64,000 nucleotides of DNA. Origin: Roseovarius marisflavi (lineage in GTDB: Bacteria > Pseudomonadota > Alphaproteobacteria > Rhodobacterales > Rhodobacteraceae). Below the pieces are notes generated by a model that saw only the letters and a list, made by a program, of their open reading frames with translations, searched no databases and had not been told where the DNA came from. The stretch spans positions 62,001 to 126,000 of the forward strand of contig NZ_FRBN01000006.1 of assembly GCF_900142625.1 (NCBI RefSeq). The letters run 5' to 3'. The position numbers were made by a program, and so were the translations under genes. Every line of letters begins with the position of its first letter. Position 1 is the stretch's first letter. Shown here piece by piece: positions 29,206 to 37,053 of this stretch.

Positions 29206-29679
29206 GTGCAAAAGGGGCTGAGCATTCGAATTGACTACGACGAGATCACCAAGACCATCGCCGCGCTCCGGTCCGGCGAGACCGATGTGGTGTCCCTGAT
29301 GGCCACGATTGTGTGCGAGTTGCATCACGCTGATGACCGGTTCGACTGGACCGGGTTTTATCGTGTGGCGGGGCCGGAGATGCTAAAGATCGGCCCCTGT
29401 CAGGGGGGACATGGCTGCTTGCAGATTCCGTTTTCGCGCGGAATCTGCGGCGCTGCGGCGCGCAGTGGCGAGGTGCAGCTTGTCGATGACGTGGATGCGT
29501 TCGCCGACCACATCGCCTGCGCCAGTTCGACCCGCTCCGAGAGTGTCCTGCCGGTGCATAACGGGCGGGGCGCTCTGCTGGGTGTGCTGGATATCGACAG
29601 TGATCAGCCCGCCGCGTTTACGCAGGCAGATGCAGATCGTCTGGGTGAGATCGTGACGATGGTGTTCGGGCGGGTTTGA
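29206..29679 (+). CDS. Free methionine-(R)-sulfoxide reductase (GAF domain)
   Basis: GAF-domain reductase (fRMsr family), about 157 residues, that repairs free L-methionine-(R)-sulfoxide. The three family cysteines are present, in GGHGCLQIPF, GICGAAAR and HIACASSTRSE, and FDWTGFYRV and GVLDIDSD flank them. There is no ATG. The GTG at 29206 has no ribosome-binding site, whereas AAAAGGGG lies six bases before an ATT at 29224 that matches the expected N-terminus. The listed start is thus provisional. Confidence 0.85.
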   Translation: MQKGLSIRIDYDEITKTIAALRSGETDVVSLMATIVCELHHADDRFDWTGFYRVAGPEMLKIGPCQGGHGCLQIPFSRGICGAAARSGEVQLVDDVDAFADHIACASSTRSESVLPVHNGRGALLGVLDIDSDQPAAFTQADADRLGEIVTMVFGRV

Positions 29680-29726
29680 TCCGGTGTGTATTGCAACAGG
29701 CGGTTGAACTGTTGGCGCGTGCGGGA

Positions 29727-29762
29727 GCCTCCGGCGGGGATATTTTCAGCCATAAGAAGCCC
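29727..29762 (+). repeat. Dispersed intergenic repeat, copy 4
   Basis: GCCTCCGGCGGGGATATTTT, then CAGCCATAAGAAGCCC, located 48 bases after the fRMsr stop. Confidence 0.75.
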
Positions 29763-29802
29763 GGTAGTGGTCTAACCGGAAAGCGTGGTGTATGCGCCAG
29801 TC

Positions 29803-30447
29803 ATGTCAGAATATTCCCCCCCAACCGATCCGCTTGACGTGTTGCATGATGACCACGAAATCCTTGTGGTCAATAAGCAAGCTGGCCTATTGTCCGTACC
29901 CGGCAAGGGCGAGCATCTGGCCGATTGCCTTTTGGCGCGGGTGCAGGATGCTTATCCGCAGGCGCTTTTGGTGCATCGGCTGGATCGCGACACATCTGGT
30001 GTGATGATCTTTGCACTCACCCCGCATGCACAGCGTCATCTGGGCCTGCAATTTGAAAAACGACAGACGAAAAAGACCTATGTCGCGCGGATCTGTGGCA
30101 AGCTTGAGCCAAAGACCGGCGAGGTTGACCTGCCGCTTATCGTGGACTGGCCGAACCGGCCCTTGCAAAAGGTCTGTCATGAGACGGGGCGCGCCGCCTT
30201 CACCGAATGGCGGGTGATGCGCTATGGCACCGATGAAACCCGCGTGCGGCTTACCCCCAAGACCGGGCGCAGCCATCAGTTGCGGGTGCATATGCTGGCG
30301 CTTGGCCATCCGATTCTTGGTGATCCGCTCTATGCCACGGGCGCGGCGCGCGATTTTCCCCGCCTTATGCTGCATTCCGAAGAGCTTCGCATTCGTCACC
30401 CGGACGGCGGGGCGGGGGTGAAATTCCGTGCCAAGGTGCCGTTTTAG
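29803..30447 (+). CDS. rluA: RluA-family pseudouridine synthase
   Basis: Pseudouridine synthase of about 214 residues. The catalytic Asp lies in LLVHRLDRDTSGVMIFA, and RVRLTPKTGRSHQLRVHM and GHPILGDPLY are family motifs. It lacks an S4 domain, which fits RluA (23S U746 and tRNA U32) better than RluC or RluD. The ATG at 29803 has no clear ribosome-binding site; GTG codons at 29785/29788 lie just after GGAAAG and would add five or six residues. Confidence 0.88.
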   Translation: MSEYSPPTDPLDVLHDDHEILVVNKQAGLLSVPGKGEHLADCLLARVQDAYPQALLVHRLDRDTSGVMIFALTPHAQRHLGLQFEKRQTKKTYVARICGKLEPKTGEVDLPLIVDWPNRPLQKVCHETGRAAFTEWRVMRYGTDETRVRLTPKTGRSHQLRVHMLALGHPILGDPLYATGAARDFPRLMLHSEELRIRHPDGGAGVKFRAKVPF

Positions 30448-30471
30448 GCAGGTACAGCGCGATTCGTCAGG

Positions 30472-30497
30472 TTGAGTATTTATGCCAAGAAGAAGCC
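30472..30497 (+). repeat. Dispersed intergenic repeat, copy 5 (short)
   Basis: Contains only the core: TTGAGTATTTATGCC followed by AAGAAGAAGCC, 25 bases after the rluA stop and just upstream of the rpsD promoter. Confidence 0.65.
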
Positions 30498-30510
30498 CCT
30501 GTCTGAGTGG

Positions 30511-30538
30511 TTGACAGCAGGGTTTGGCCCTGTATAAG
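30511..30538 (+). promoter_or_regulatory. Strong sigma-70-like promoter for rpsD
   Basis: TTGACA (30511-30516) and TATAAG (30533-30538) are separated by 16 bases, close to consensus. It would produce a leader of about 155-160 bases before rpsD. Confidence 0.75.
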
Positions 30539-30639
30539 CGCGACTTCATTGGTGTTGGTGGCCCCTGCAAGGGGATGCCTGTCGGGACCCTGTCGAAAGA
30601 TAAGGCCAAAGGACAACGCCCTTCATCGCTATCCACGCC

Positions 30640-30664
30640 CCGAAAAGTGGGAACCGGTTTTCGG
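30640..30664. repeat. CCGAAAA...TTTTCGG palindromic element in the rpsD leader
   Basis: CCGAAAA (30640-30646) and TTTTCGG (30658-30664) enclose GTGGGAACCGG. Elements built on GAAAAGTGGGAACCGGTTTTC recur between genes of alphaproteobacteria as far as I recall. Here it lies 38 bases before the rpsD start within the predicted transcript. Confidence 0.6.
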
Positions 30665-30702
30665 ATCAGGTGTGGAAGCTCTTAAATCGAAGGAGATCAG
30701 CC

Positions 30703-31323
30703 GTGACAAAACGCACGTCTGCCAAGTACAAAATTGACCGCCGCATGGGCGAAAACATTTGGGGCCGCCCCAAATCACCCGTCAATCGCCGTGAATATGG
30801 CCCCGGCCAGCACGGTCAGCGCCGCAAGGGCAAAGTCTCTGACTTTGGTCTTCAGCTGCGCGCCAAGCAGAAGCTTAAAGGCTATTACGGCGATCTGACC
30901 GAAAAACAGTTCCGTCGCATCTTTGCCGAGGCCGAGCGTCTTAAGGGCGATACCGGCGAGAACCTGATTGGTCTGCTCGAGCGCCGTCTTGACGCGCTTG
31001 TGTACCGTGCCAAATTCGTTTCCACCATGTTTGCCGCACGCCAGTTCGTGAACCACGGCCATGTGAAGGTGAACGGTCAGCGCGTGAACATCCCGTCGTA
31101 CCGTGTAAAAGAGGGTGACGTGATCGAAGTACGTGACCGTTCCAAGCAGATGACCGTTCTGCTGGAAGCGGTTCAGCTCGCCGAGCGCGACGTTCCCGAT
31201 TACATCGATGCGGATCACTCGAAGATGGTTGCCACCTTCGTGCGTCAGCCGGGCCTGTCGGATGTGCCCTATCCGGTGCTGATGGAACCGAACCTCGTTA
31301 TCGAATTCTACGCGCAGAACTAA
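30703..31323 (+). CDS. rpsD: 30S ribosomal protein S4
   Basis: Primary 16S rRNA-binding protein that nucleates small-subunit assembly, 206 residues. N-terminal [19 protein letters not shown], the GPGQHGQRR motif and the S4 RNA-binding domain ([32 protein letters not shown]) are intact. It begins with GTG at 30703, with AAGGAG upstream at good spacing. As in many alphaproteobacteria it stands apart from the main ribosomal operons. Confidence 0.98.
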   Translation: MTKRTSAKYKIDRRMGENIWGRPKSPVNRREYGPGQHGQRRKGKVSDFGLQLRAKQKLKGYYGDLTEKQFRRIFAEAERLKGDTGENLIGLLERRLDALVYRAKFVSTMFAARQFVNHGHVKVNGQRVNIPSYRVKEGDVIEVRDRSKQMTVLLEAVQLAERDVPDYIDADHSKMVATFVRQPGLSDVPYPVLMEPNLVIEFYAQN

Positions 31324-31344
31324 GTTTTCTGCATATGTGTCAGA

Positions 31345-31375
31345 GGCCGCGACGGGAAACCGCCGCGGCCTTTTT
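31345..31375 (+). terminator. Rho-independent terminator after rpsD
   Basis: Stem GGCCGCG / CGCGGCC around a 12-base loop is followed by TTTTT (31371-31375), 21 bases after the rpsD stop. Confidence 0.88.
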
Positions 31376-31435
31376 CGTTTCGTACTGGTCAAGTGTGAGT
31401 GCCAAAGCTAGAACGTCGCTTGGGAGATTTTTGAT

Positions 31436-32521
31436 ATGACCAAGATTATACCGCAGCCGGGCATTATGGAGATCGCGCCTTATCAGGGGGGCGCATCGCA
31501 TGTTGAGGGCATGACCAATGTGGTCAAGCTCAGCTCGAACGAAAACCCGTTTGGCCCCTCTGAGGCGGCCAAGGAGGCGTTTCGCAAGGCGGCCTATGAG
31601 TTGCACCGCTATCCCTCGACCGATCACGCCGGCCTGCGCGCCGCGATTGGCGAGGTGCATGGTCTTGACCCCGAGCGCATCGTTTGTGGTGTCGGCAGCG
31701 ATGAAATCATTTCGTTCCTCTGCCAATCCTACGCCGGGCCGGGCGATGAGGTGATCCACACCGAGCACGGCTTTGCCATGTACCGGATCAGCACGCTGGC
31801 CAATGGCGCAACCCCCGTAGAGGTGCGCGAGCGCGAGCGGGTGACCGATGTGGATGCCATTCTGGCGGCCTGTAACGAGAACACCCGGCTGGTGTTCATC
31901 GCCAACCCCAACAACCCGACCGGCACGATGGTGGGCGAGGCAGATCTTGCGCGGCTGGCGGGGAACCTGCCGGAGCGGGCATTGCTGGTGATTGATGGCG
32001 CTTACGGCGAATATGTCGAGGGCTATGACAGTGGCGCATCGCTTGTCGAGGCGCGCGAGAACGTGGTGATGACGCGGACCTTTTCCAAGCTTTACGGGCT
32101 TGGCGGGTTGCGCGTCGGTTGGGGCTATGGGCCGCAGCATGTGGTGGATGTTCTCAACCGGGTGCGCGGGCCGTTCAACCTTAGCCATGCGGCGCTTGTC
32201 ACCGCCGAGGCGGCGGTGCGCGATACCGACTGGGCCGCGAAATGCCGCGATGACAACACCCGCATGCGCGCCTGGCTTGCCGAGGCCCTGGCGGGCTATG
32301 GCGTGGCGTCGGATACCTCTACAGGGAATTTCATCCTGGCGCGGTTTGCCGATCGCGCCGAGGCCGAGGCCTGTGATGCGCATCTGCAATCCGAGGGTCT
32401 TATCGTGCGCCGGGTGGCGGGGTACAACCTGCCGCATTGTCTGCGGATCACGGTTGGTGACGAGCCAAGCTGTCGCCGGGTGGCGCATGCGATTGGCCAG
32501 TTCATGGGACGGGCGCGATGA
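31436..32521 (+). CDS. hisC: Histidinol-phosphate aminotransferase
   Basis: PLP enzyme of 361 residues converting imidazole acetol phosphate to histidinol phosphate; in alphaproteobacteria it often also transaminates aromatic substrates. The Schiff-base lysine is in [28 protein letters not shown] and [12 protein letters not shown] are HisC motifs. The GGGAG ribosome-binding site precedes the ATG. It is ATGA-coupled to the dehydrogenase that follows, supporting a role in tyrosine or phenylalanine synthesis too. Confidence 0.93.
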   Translation: MTKIIPQPGIMEIAPYQGGASHVEGMTNVVKLSSNENPFGPSEAAKEAFRKAAYELHRYPSTDHAGLRAAIGEVHGLDPERIVCGVGSDEIISFLCQSYAGPGDEVIHTEHGFAMYRISTLANGATPVEVRERERVTDVDAILAACNENTRLVFIANPNNPTGTMVGEADLARLAGNLPERALLVIDGAYGEYVEGYDSGASLVEARENVVMTRTFSKLYGLGGLRVGWGYGPQHVVDVLNRVRGPFNLSHAALVTAEAAVRDTDWAAKCRDDNTRMRAWLAEALAGYGVASDTSTGNFILARFADRAEAEACDAHLQSEGLIVRRVAGYNLPHCLRITVGDEPSCRRVAHAIGQFMGRAR

Positions 32522-33435
32522 GCATCATCTACGAGCGTGTCGCGCTGATCGGGCTTGGGCTGATTGCCTCTTCCATGGCACATGCGATGCGGCGCGCGGG
32601 CGTTGTGGGAGAGATCAGCGGTTATGCGCGCTCCGCCGAGACGCGCGACGTGGCGCGCGAAATAGGGCTTTGCGACCGGGTCTGTGACAGCGCCGCCGAG
32701 GCGGTCGCGGGCGCCGACCTTGTGGTGCTTTGTGTGCCTGTTGGCGCGATGGGCGCGGTGGCCGCCGAGATCGCCCCGGCGCTCAAACCCGGCGCGACGG
32801 TGAGCGATGTCGGATCGGTCAAACGCGCGGTGATCGATGCGGTCGCCCCGCATCTGCCCGAAGGCGTGCATTTCGTGCCGGCCCATCCGCTTGCGGGCAC
32901 CGAGCATTCGGGGCCGCGCTCGGGCTTTGCCGAACTCTTTGACAACCGCTGGTGCCTGATCGTGCCGCAGGAGGGCAGCGATCGCGCGGCGGTCACCCGG
33001 CTTGAGAGTTACTGGCAGGCGCTTGGCGCGCTGACCGATGAAATGGAAGCGGACCACCACGATCTGGTGCTGGCCGTCACAAGCCACGCGCCACATCTGA
33101 TTGCCTATACGATGGTCGGCGTCGCCGATGATCTGCGCCGGGTGACCGACAGTGAAGTGATCAAGTATTCCGCCGCCGGGTTTCGCGATTTCACCCGGAT
33201 CGCGGCCAGTGACCCGACCATGTGGCGCGATGTGTTCCTGAACAACAAGGATGCAACGCTTGAAATACTGGGGCGCTTCACCGAGGAATTATTCGCGTTG
33301 CAAAGGGCGATCCGCATTGGTGACGGTGATCACCTGCATGCCTATTTCACCCGCACGCGGGCGATCCGGCGCGGCATCATCGAGGCCGGGCAGGACACCG
33401 ATGCGCCAGATTTCGGCCGGGCGCGGAAAGCATGA
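32518..33435 (+). CDS. tyrC: Prephenate/arogenate dehydrogenase
   Basis: NAD(P)-dependent dehydrogenase of the tyrosine branch, 305 residues. The Rossmann motif is [27 protein letters not shown] and [13 protein letters not shown] carry active-site residues, including the catalytic His. No chorismate mutase or ACT domain is fused, fitting a TyrC-type cyclohexadienyl dehydrogenase. It is coupled by ATGA on both sides, to hisC and to the extensin-like gene. Confidence 0.93.
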   Translation: MSIIYERVALIGLGLIASSMAHAMRRAGVVGEISGYARSAETRDVAREIGLCDRVCDSAAEAVAGADLVVLCVPVGAMGAVAAEIAPALKPGATVSDVGSVKRAVIDAVAPHLPEGVHFVPAHPLAGTEHSGPRSGFAELFDNRWCLIVPQEGSDRAAVTRLESYWQALGALTDEMEADHHDLVLAVTSHAPHLIAYTMVGVADDLRRVTDSEVIKYSAAGFRDFTRIAASDPTMWRDVFLNNKDATLEILGRFTEELFALQRAIRIGDGDHLHAYFTRTRAIRRGIIEAGQDTDAPDFGRARKA

Positions 33436-34046
33436 GGCGGCTGGCCCTGAGCCTTGCGTTCGGGCTAAGCGCCCTGGCGACGGGATGCGGGCGCGGCGAC
33501 GATCAGACGGTGAGCAGCAACAGCGGCGGCCTGTGTGGCCGCCCCGCCCTTGCAGGAGAGGTGATTGGCCCGCTGAGCAATCCGATGGATGGCTGCGGGT
33601 CTTCTCATGCGATCCGGCTTGAGGCGGTGGGCCCAATCCGCCTGAGCCGAGCGGCGACGATGGATTGCCCGACGGCGCGCGCACTTGAAACATGGGTCAA
33701 GAAAAGTGCCGTTCCAGAGGTCGGGCGCATGGGCGGTGGTCTAAGCGGTTTGCGCGTCGTGGCGCATTATACGTGCCGGACCCGCAACAGCCAGCCCGGA
33801 GCCCGAATTTCAGAGCATGGCCGGGGCAAGGCGATTGATATCGCCGCGCTGCAACTGCGCGACGGGTCCGAAATTTCGGTGCTCAGCGATTGGGGGCAGG
33901 GGCCACGTGGCCGGGTTCTGCGCCAGACGCACAGGGGCGCATGCGGGCCGTTTGGTACGGTGCTTGGCCCCAAATCGGACCGCCATCACCAGGATCATTT
34001 CCATTTTGACACCGCATCGCATCGCGGCGGACCCTATTGCCGCTAG
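33432..34046 (+). CDS. Extensin-like C-terminal domain lipoprotein
   Basis: Predicted lipoprotein of 204 residues (lipobox LATGC at about residues 15-19) with an extensin-like C-terminal domain. The domain holds a peptidase M15-like metal pattern: ISEHGRGKAIDIAAL and HHQDHFHFD. Six or more cysteines suggest disulfides. A role in peptidoglycan cleavage is plausible but inferred; the substrate is unknown. Coupled to tyrC by ATGA, though the functions look unrelated. Confidence 0.85.
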   Translation: MRRLALSLAFGLSALATGCGRGDDQTVSSNSGGLCGRPALAGEVIGPLSNPMDGCGSSHAIRLEAVGPIRLSRAATMDCPTARALETWVKKSAVPEVGRMGGGLSGLRVVAHYTCRTRNSQPGARISEHGRGKAIDIAALQLRDGSEISVLSDWGQGPRGRVLRQTHRGACGPFGTVLGPKSDRHHQDHFHFDTASHRGGPYCR

Positions 34047-34083
34047 GCGATGAATTGGTCGAGATGTCGGTCTGAGGGTGAAG

Positions 34084-34142
34084 GCGGCGGGGGCTCTGCC
34101 CCCCGCCCCCCCCCGCCGGGATATTTAAGGCCAGAAGAAGCC
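34084..34142 (+). repeat. Dispersed intergenic repeat, copy 6
   Basis: A GCGGGGG-loop-CCCCCGC hairpin, a nine-C run, then CGCCGGGATATTTAAGGCC and AGAAGAAGCC. It lies between the convergent extensin-like and DUF2125 genes and ends just before the DUF2125 stop. Confidence 0.78.
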
Positions 34143-34148
34143 GTGCTC

Positions 34149-35150
34149 TCAGCGCAGGCGCAGCACCGGTGCGGGGCCAAGCGGGATCGGGCCGAGCATC
34201 ACCCGACCGTTGCGCAGGCTGAGCGGGATGTCGAGCGTTTGCGGGTTGCCCGCCATTTGCGCCATCATCGACAGGCCGGATTCGAGGGTCTTGAGCATCG
34301 ATTCTGGCAGGGCGCCCGAGGCGACCGCAAGATCAAGGATATCGCGCCAGTTGCGGGCCTTTATGGTGATTTCGCCGGTGGGCTGCCCCGTGGCGTCAAC
34401 CGAGATTTCGCCCGCCGCCTGAAGCTGAAGCTGGCCCCATGTGGCATCGGCGAGGTCGAGTTTGATATGGGTCGGCTGGGGGCGCGCGTCCTCGATTGCG
34501 CTGCGATCCCAGGGTTTGTCGAAGCTCACGGTCAGATCGGCGCGCACCCCGGCAAGCTGTGTCGGAAGGGTGTTTTTCGGATCAAGCCGGGCGCGCCACG
34601 GGGTTGAGGGGCTCAGGCCCTCGGTCGCAAGGCCAAGCCGATAGGTGGCCGCGCCGTTGCGTTCGGCGGCGAGGGTCAGCGCGGTCAGCGCGGTTGTCTC
34701 ATCGGGGCGCGCCTCTGGGGCCACGCGCAGGAATTCGGTGGTCAGGGTTGCGCGCTCGGGGGCAAGAGCGGTGTTTGGGGCCAGCACCAGACTTGCGCGC
34801 ATATCGGTGCTTTGAACGCGGAATTTATCCTGCGGCGTCGCGATCAGCTGATCGTCGGGCCAGACGGCGATGACGTGATTGGGGCGATAGCTCAGCGTCA
34901 GGATCTGGAAAAACGGCGCTTCCCAGGCAAGGCCGGTATCGGGATCGGCAAGGGCGAGATTGCTAAAGCTGGTGTCAAAGCGGTTGGGAAAACCCTGAAC
35001 CGTCAGATCAGAGGTTTCGGCCACCCAGCCCTCGGCGCGGCGGGCGTCAAACCATTGGCCGAACGCCTGCTGCAAGCCCTTTTGGCCGACAAACCAGTAC
35101 CCCGACCAACCCAGTGTGGCGATCACGATCAACGTCAGCAATGCTCTCAT
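34149..35150 (-). CDS. DUF2125 domain-containing protein
   Basis: Protein of 333 residues with an N-terminal signal anchor (MRALLTLIVIATLGWSGYWFVG) and a mainly beta periplasmic body; the DUF2125 family is of unknown function and common in alphaproteobacteria. Typical blocks are VQGFPNRFDTSFSNLALADP and AVWPDDQLIATPQ. The repeat-rich, beta-strand style resembles AsmA/TamB-like envelope proteins, but this is only an impression. The ATG at 35150 was chosen over a TTG six bases upstream. Confidence 0.82.
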   Translation of the reverse strand: MRALLTLIVIATLGWSGYWFVGQKGLQQAFGQWFDARRAEGWVAETSDLTVQGFPNRFDTSFSNLALADPDTGLAWEAPFFQILTLSYRPNHVIAVWPDDQLIATPQDKFRVQSTDMRASLVLAPNTALAPERATLTTEFLRVAPEARPDETTALTALTLAAERNGAATYRLGLATEGLSPSTPWRARLDPKNTLPTQLAGVRADLTVSFDKPWDRSAIEDARPQPTHIKLDLADATWGQLQLQAAGEISVDATGQPTGEITIKARNWRDILDLAVASGALPESMLKTLESGLSMMAQMAGNPQTLDIPLSLRNGRVMLGPIPLGPAPVLRLR

Positions 35151-35218
35151 GCGCAAGCGCCCCTTTCATGCCCTGTTGGGATGGTGTTTATAGGGGCAAA
35201 AGCACGAGGAACAGCAAA

Positions 35219-35749
35219 ATGACAATGTGGGTGTTTGGCTATGGATCGCTGGTCTGGAACCCCGGTTTCGAGGCGCAGGACCGGGTGATCGCAAGCTTGC
35301 CCGGCTATCACCGGAGCTTTTGCATGCGCAGTATCCACCACCGGGGCACCGATGAAAACCCCGGCCTCGTTCTTGCGCTGGACGAGGCGCCGGGCGCGGT
35401 CTGTCATGGGGTTGCCCTCTCGGTGCCGCCCGAAAAAGCGCCCGAGGTGCTTGAGTATCTGCGCGAGCGCGAGCTCATCTCTTCGGCCTATCTCGAAAAG
35501 GTGCTTGAGATCGACCTTGCCGATGGTCGGCGCGTCGAGGCGGTGACCTATGTGATCGACGCCGATCACGTGCAATATTGCGGTGGTCTGGACCTTGAGG
35601 AACAGGCCGGCATCATCGCCCGCGCGGTTGGTGGGCGCGGGCCAAACACCGAATATTTGTTCAATACGGCCGACCACCTGGATCAGCTTGGGATAATGGA
35701 TCGCGACCTTGACTGGCTGGTGCGCCGGGTGCGCCACCTCGCGGGATAA
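35219..35749 (+). CDS. chaC: ChaC-type gamma-glutamylcyclotransferase
   Basis: Enzyme of 176 residues that cleaves glutathione to 5-oxoproline and Cys-Gly. The family motif FGYGSLVWNPGF forms the substrate pocket, the catalytic Glu lies in the region ERELISSAYLEKVLE, and NTEYLFNTADHL closes the domain. GAGGAA lies seven bases before the ATG. Together with ggt at 25.2 kb it gives the window two glutathione-degrading enzymes. Confidence 0.9.
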   Translation: MTMWVFGYGSLVWNPGFEAQDRVIASLPGYHRSFCMRSIHHRGTDENPGLVLALDEAPGAVCHGVALSVPPEKAPEVLEYLRERELISSAYLEKVLEIDLADGRRVEAVTYVIDADHVQYCGGLDLEEQAGIIARAVGGRGPNTEYLFNTADHLDQLGIMDRDLDWLVRRVRHLAG

Positions 35750-35815
35750 ATCCTTGGCTTGTCAGGTCTTAACGCGTAGGGTTGTGCCAATAATTCAAGT
35801 GTCGGGAGCGTCCAG

Positions 35816-37051
35816 ATGGACCAGCCGGACCGCGAGGTCGAGCCACAGTTTTCACATCCCGTACGCCAGATCGTGCTTATGCTGCTCGTTCTGGCGCTGA
35901 CGGGGCTTGGCGCCTTTGTCGCCTTGCCGCGGGTCTTGCCGGTGTTTCAGGCCAATCCCTGGCTGAACGGGTTTATCCTTTTGGTGTTTTTCATCGGGGT
36001 TGTGGCCTGTTTCTGGCAGGTGTTTCAGCTGATCGGCTCGGCGCGGTGGATCGAGGGCTTTGTTGCCCGGACGCCGGGGCATGAGCTAACCAAGCCGCCG
36101 CAATTGCTGGCGCCGCTGGCAACGATGTTGCGCGCGCGCGGCAAGCGGATGCAGATCGCCTCGACCTCGGCGCGCTCGATCCTTGATTCCGTGGCACAGC
36201 GGATCGACGAGGTGCGTGATATCACGCGCTATATCGTCAACATGCTGATTTTCCTGGGCCTTTTGGGCACCTTCTATGGTCTGGCAACGACCGTTCCGGC
36301 GGTGGTCGATACCATCCGAAGCCTCGCGCCGCAAAATGGCGAAGGCGGGGTCGAGGTGTTCAACCGCCTGATGACCGGGCTTGAGGCCCAGTTGGGCGGC
36401 ATGGGTGTGGCGTTTTCCTCGTCGCTTCTGGGCCTTGCGGGATCGCTTGTCGTGGGGTTGTTGGAGCTGTTCGCAGGCCACGGTCAGAACCGGTTTTACC
36501 GCGAGCTTGAGGAATGGATGTCGACGATCACCCGCGTTGGCTTTGCCAGTGGCGAGGGCGAGGGCGGCGGCGAAACCGATGCGATGACCCATGTGCTTGA
36601 CCATATGGCCGATCAGATGGACAGCTTGCAGGCCGTCATCACCCAATCGGATGTCAGCCGCGCCATGGTCGATCAAAAGCTTGGCGTGCTGGCGGATTCA
36701 ATTGAGCGGCTGACCCATCGGATGAGCGACAGCAACCCGGTGCAAAGCGCGCTCATGCGGATGGCCGAGGGGCAAGAGCGCCTGATCCAGACCCTGGAAA
36801 ACCGCGAGACCGGGGCCAACGAGGGGCTTGATGCCGAAAGCCGGATGCGGCTTCGCTCGATCGACGTACAGATGTTGCGCATCCTGGAAGAGATAAGCGC
36901 CGGACGCCAGGAGACCATGACCGAGCTGCGCACCGATCTCGCCGCCCTGGCGCGGGTGCTCAATCAGGGGCGCCCCGCTCCCGAGCGGCGCTCGCGGCCC
37001 TTCGTGACGCCGCTCAATCCGCTCAATCCGGACAAGACCGGGGAGAGCTGA
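35816..37051 (+). CDS. MotA/TolQ/ExbB-like proton channel subunit (ZorA-like)
   Basis: Inner-membrane protein of 411 residues. Hydrophobic segments lie at about 18-38, 50-71, 139-160 and 195-220. Segments 3 and 4 carry the MotA_ExbB signature, FLGLLGTFYGLATTVPAVVD and GMGVAFSSSLLGLAGSLVVG. A charged helical tail (about 225-411) follows, predicted cytoplasmic. It is two bases upstream of a MotB-like gene, so the pair probably forms a 5:2 ion-driven complex. It is not MotA of the flagellum (no flagellar genes nearby) and not TolQ (no tolRAB). Biological task unknown. Confidence 0.87.
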   Translation: MDQPDREVEPQFSHPVRQIVLMLLVLALTGLGAFVALPRVLPVFQANPWLNGFILLVFFIGVVACFWQVFQLIGSARWIEGFVARTPGHELTKPPQLLAPLATMLRARGKRMQIASTSARSILDSVAQRIDEVRDITRYIVNMLIFLGLLGTFYGLATTVPAVVDTIRSLAPQNGEGGVEVFNRLMTGLEAQLGGMGVAFSSSLLGLAGSLVVGLLELFAGHGQNRFYRELEEWMSTITRVGFASGEGEGGGETDAMTHVLDHMADQMDSLQAVITQSDVSRAMVDQKLGVLADSIERLTHRMSDSNPVQSALMRMAEGQERLIQTLENRETGANEGLDAESRMRLRSIDVQMLRILEEISAGRQETMTELRTDLAALARVLNQGRPAPERRSRPFVTPLNPLNPDKTGES

Positions 37052-37053
37052 GC

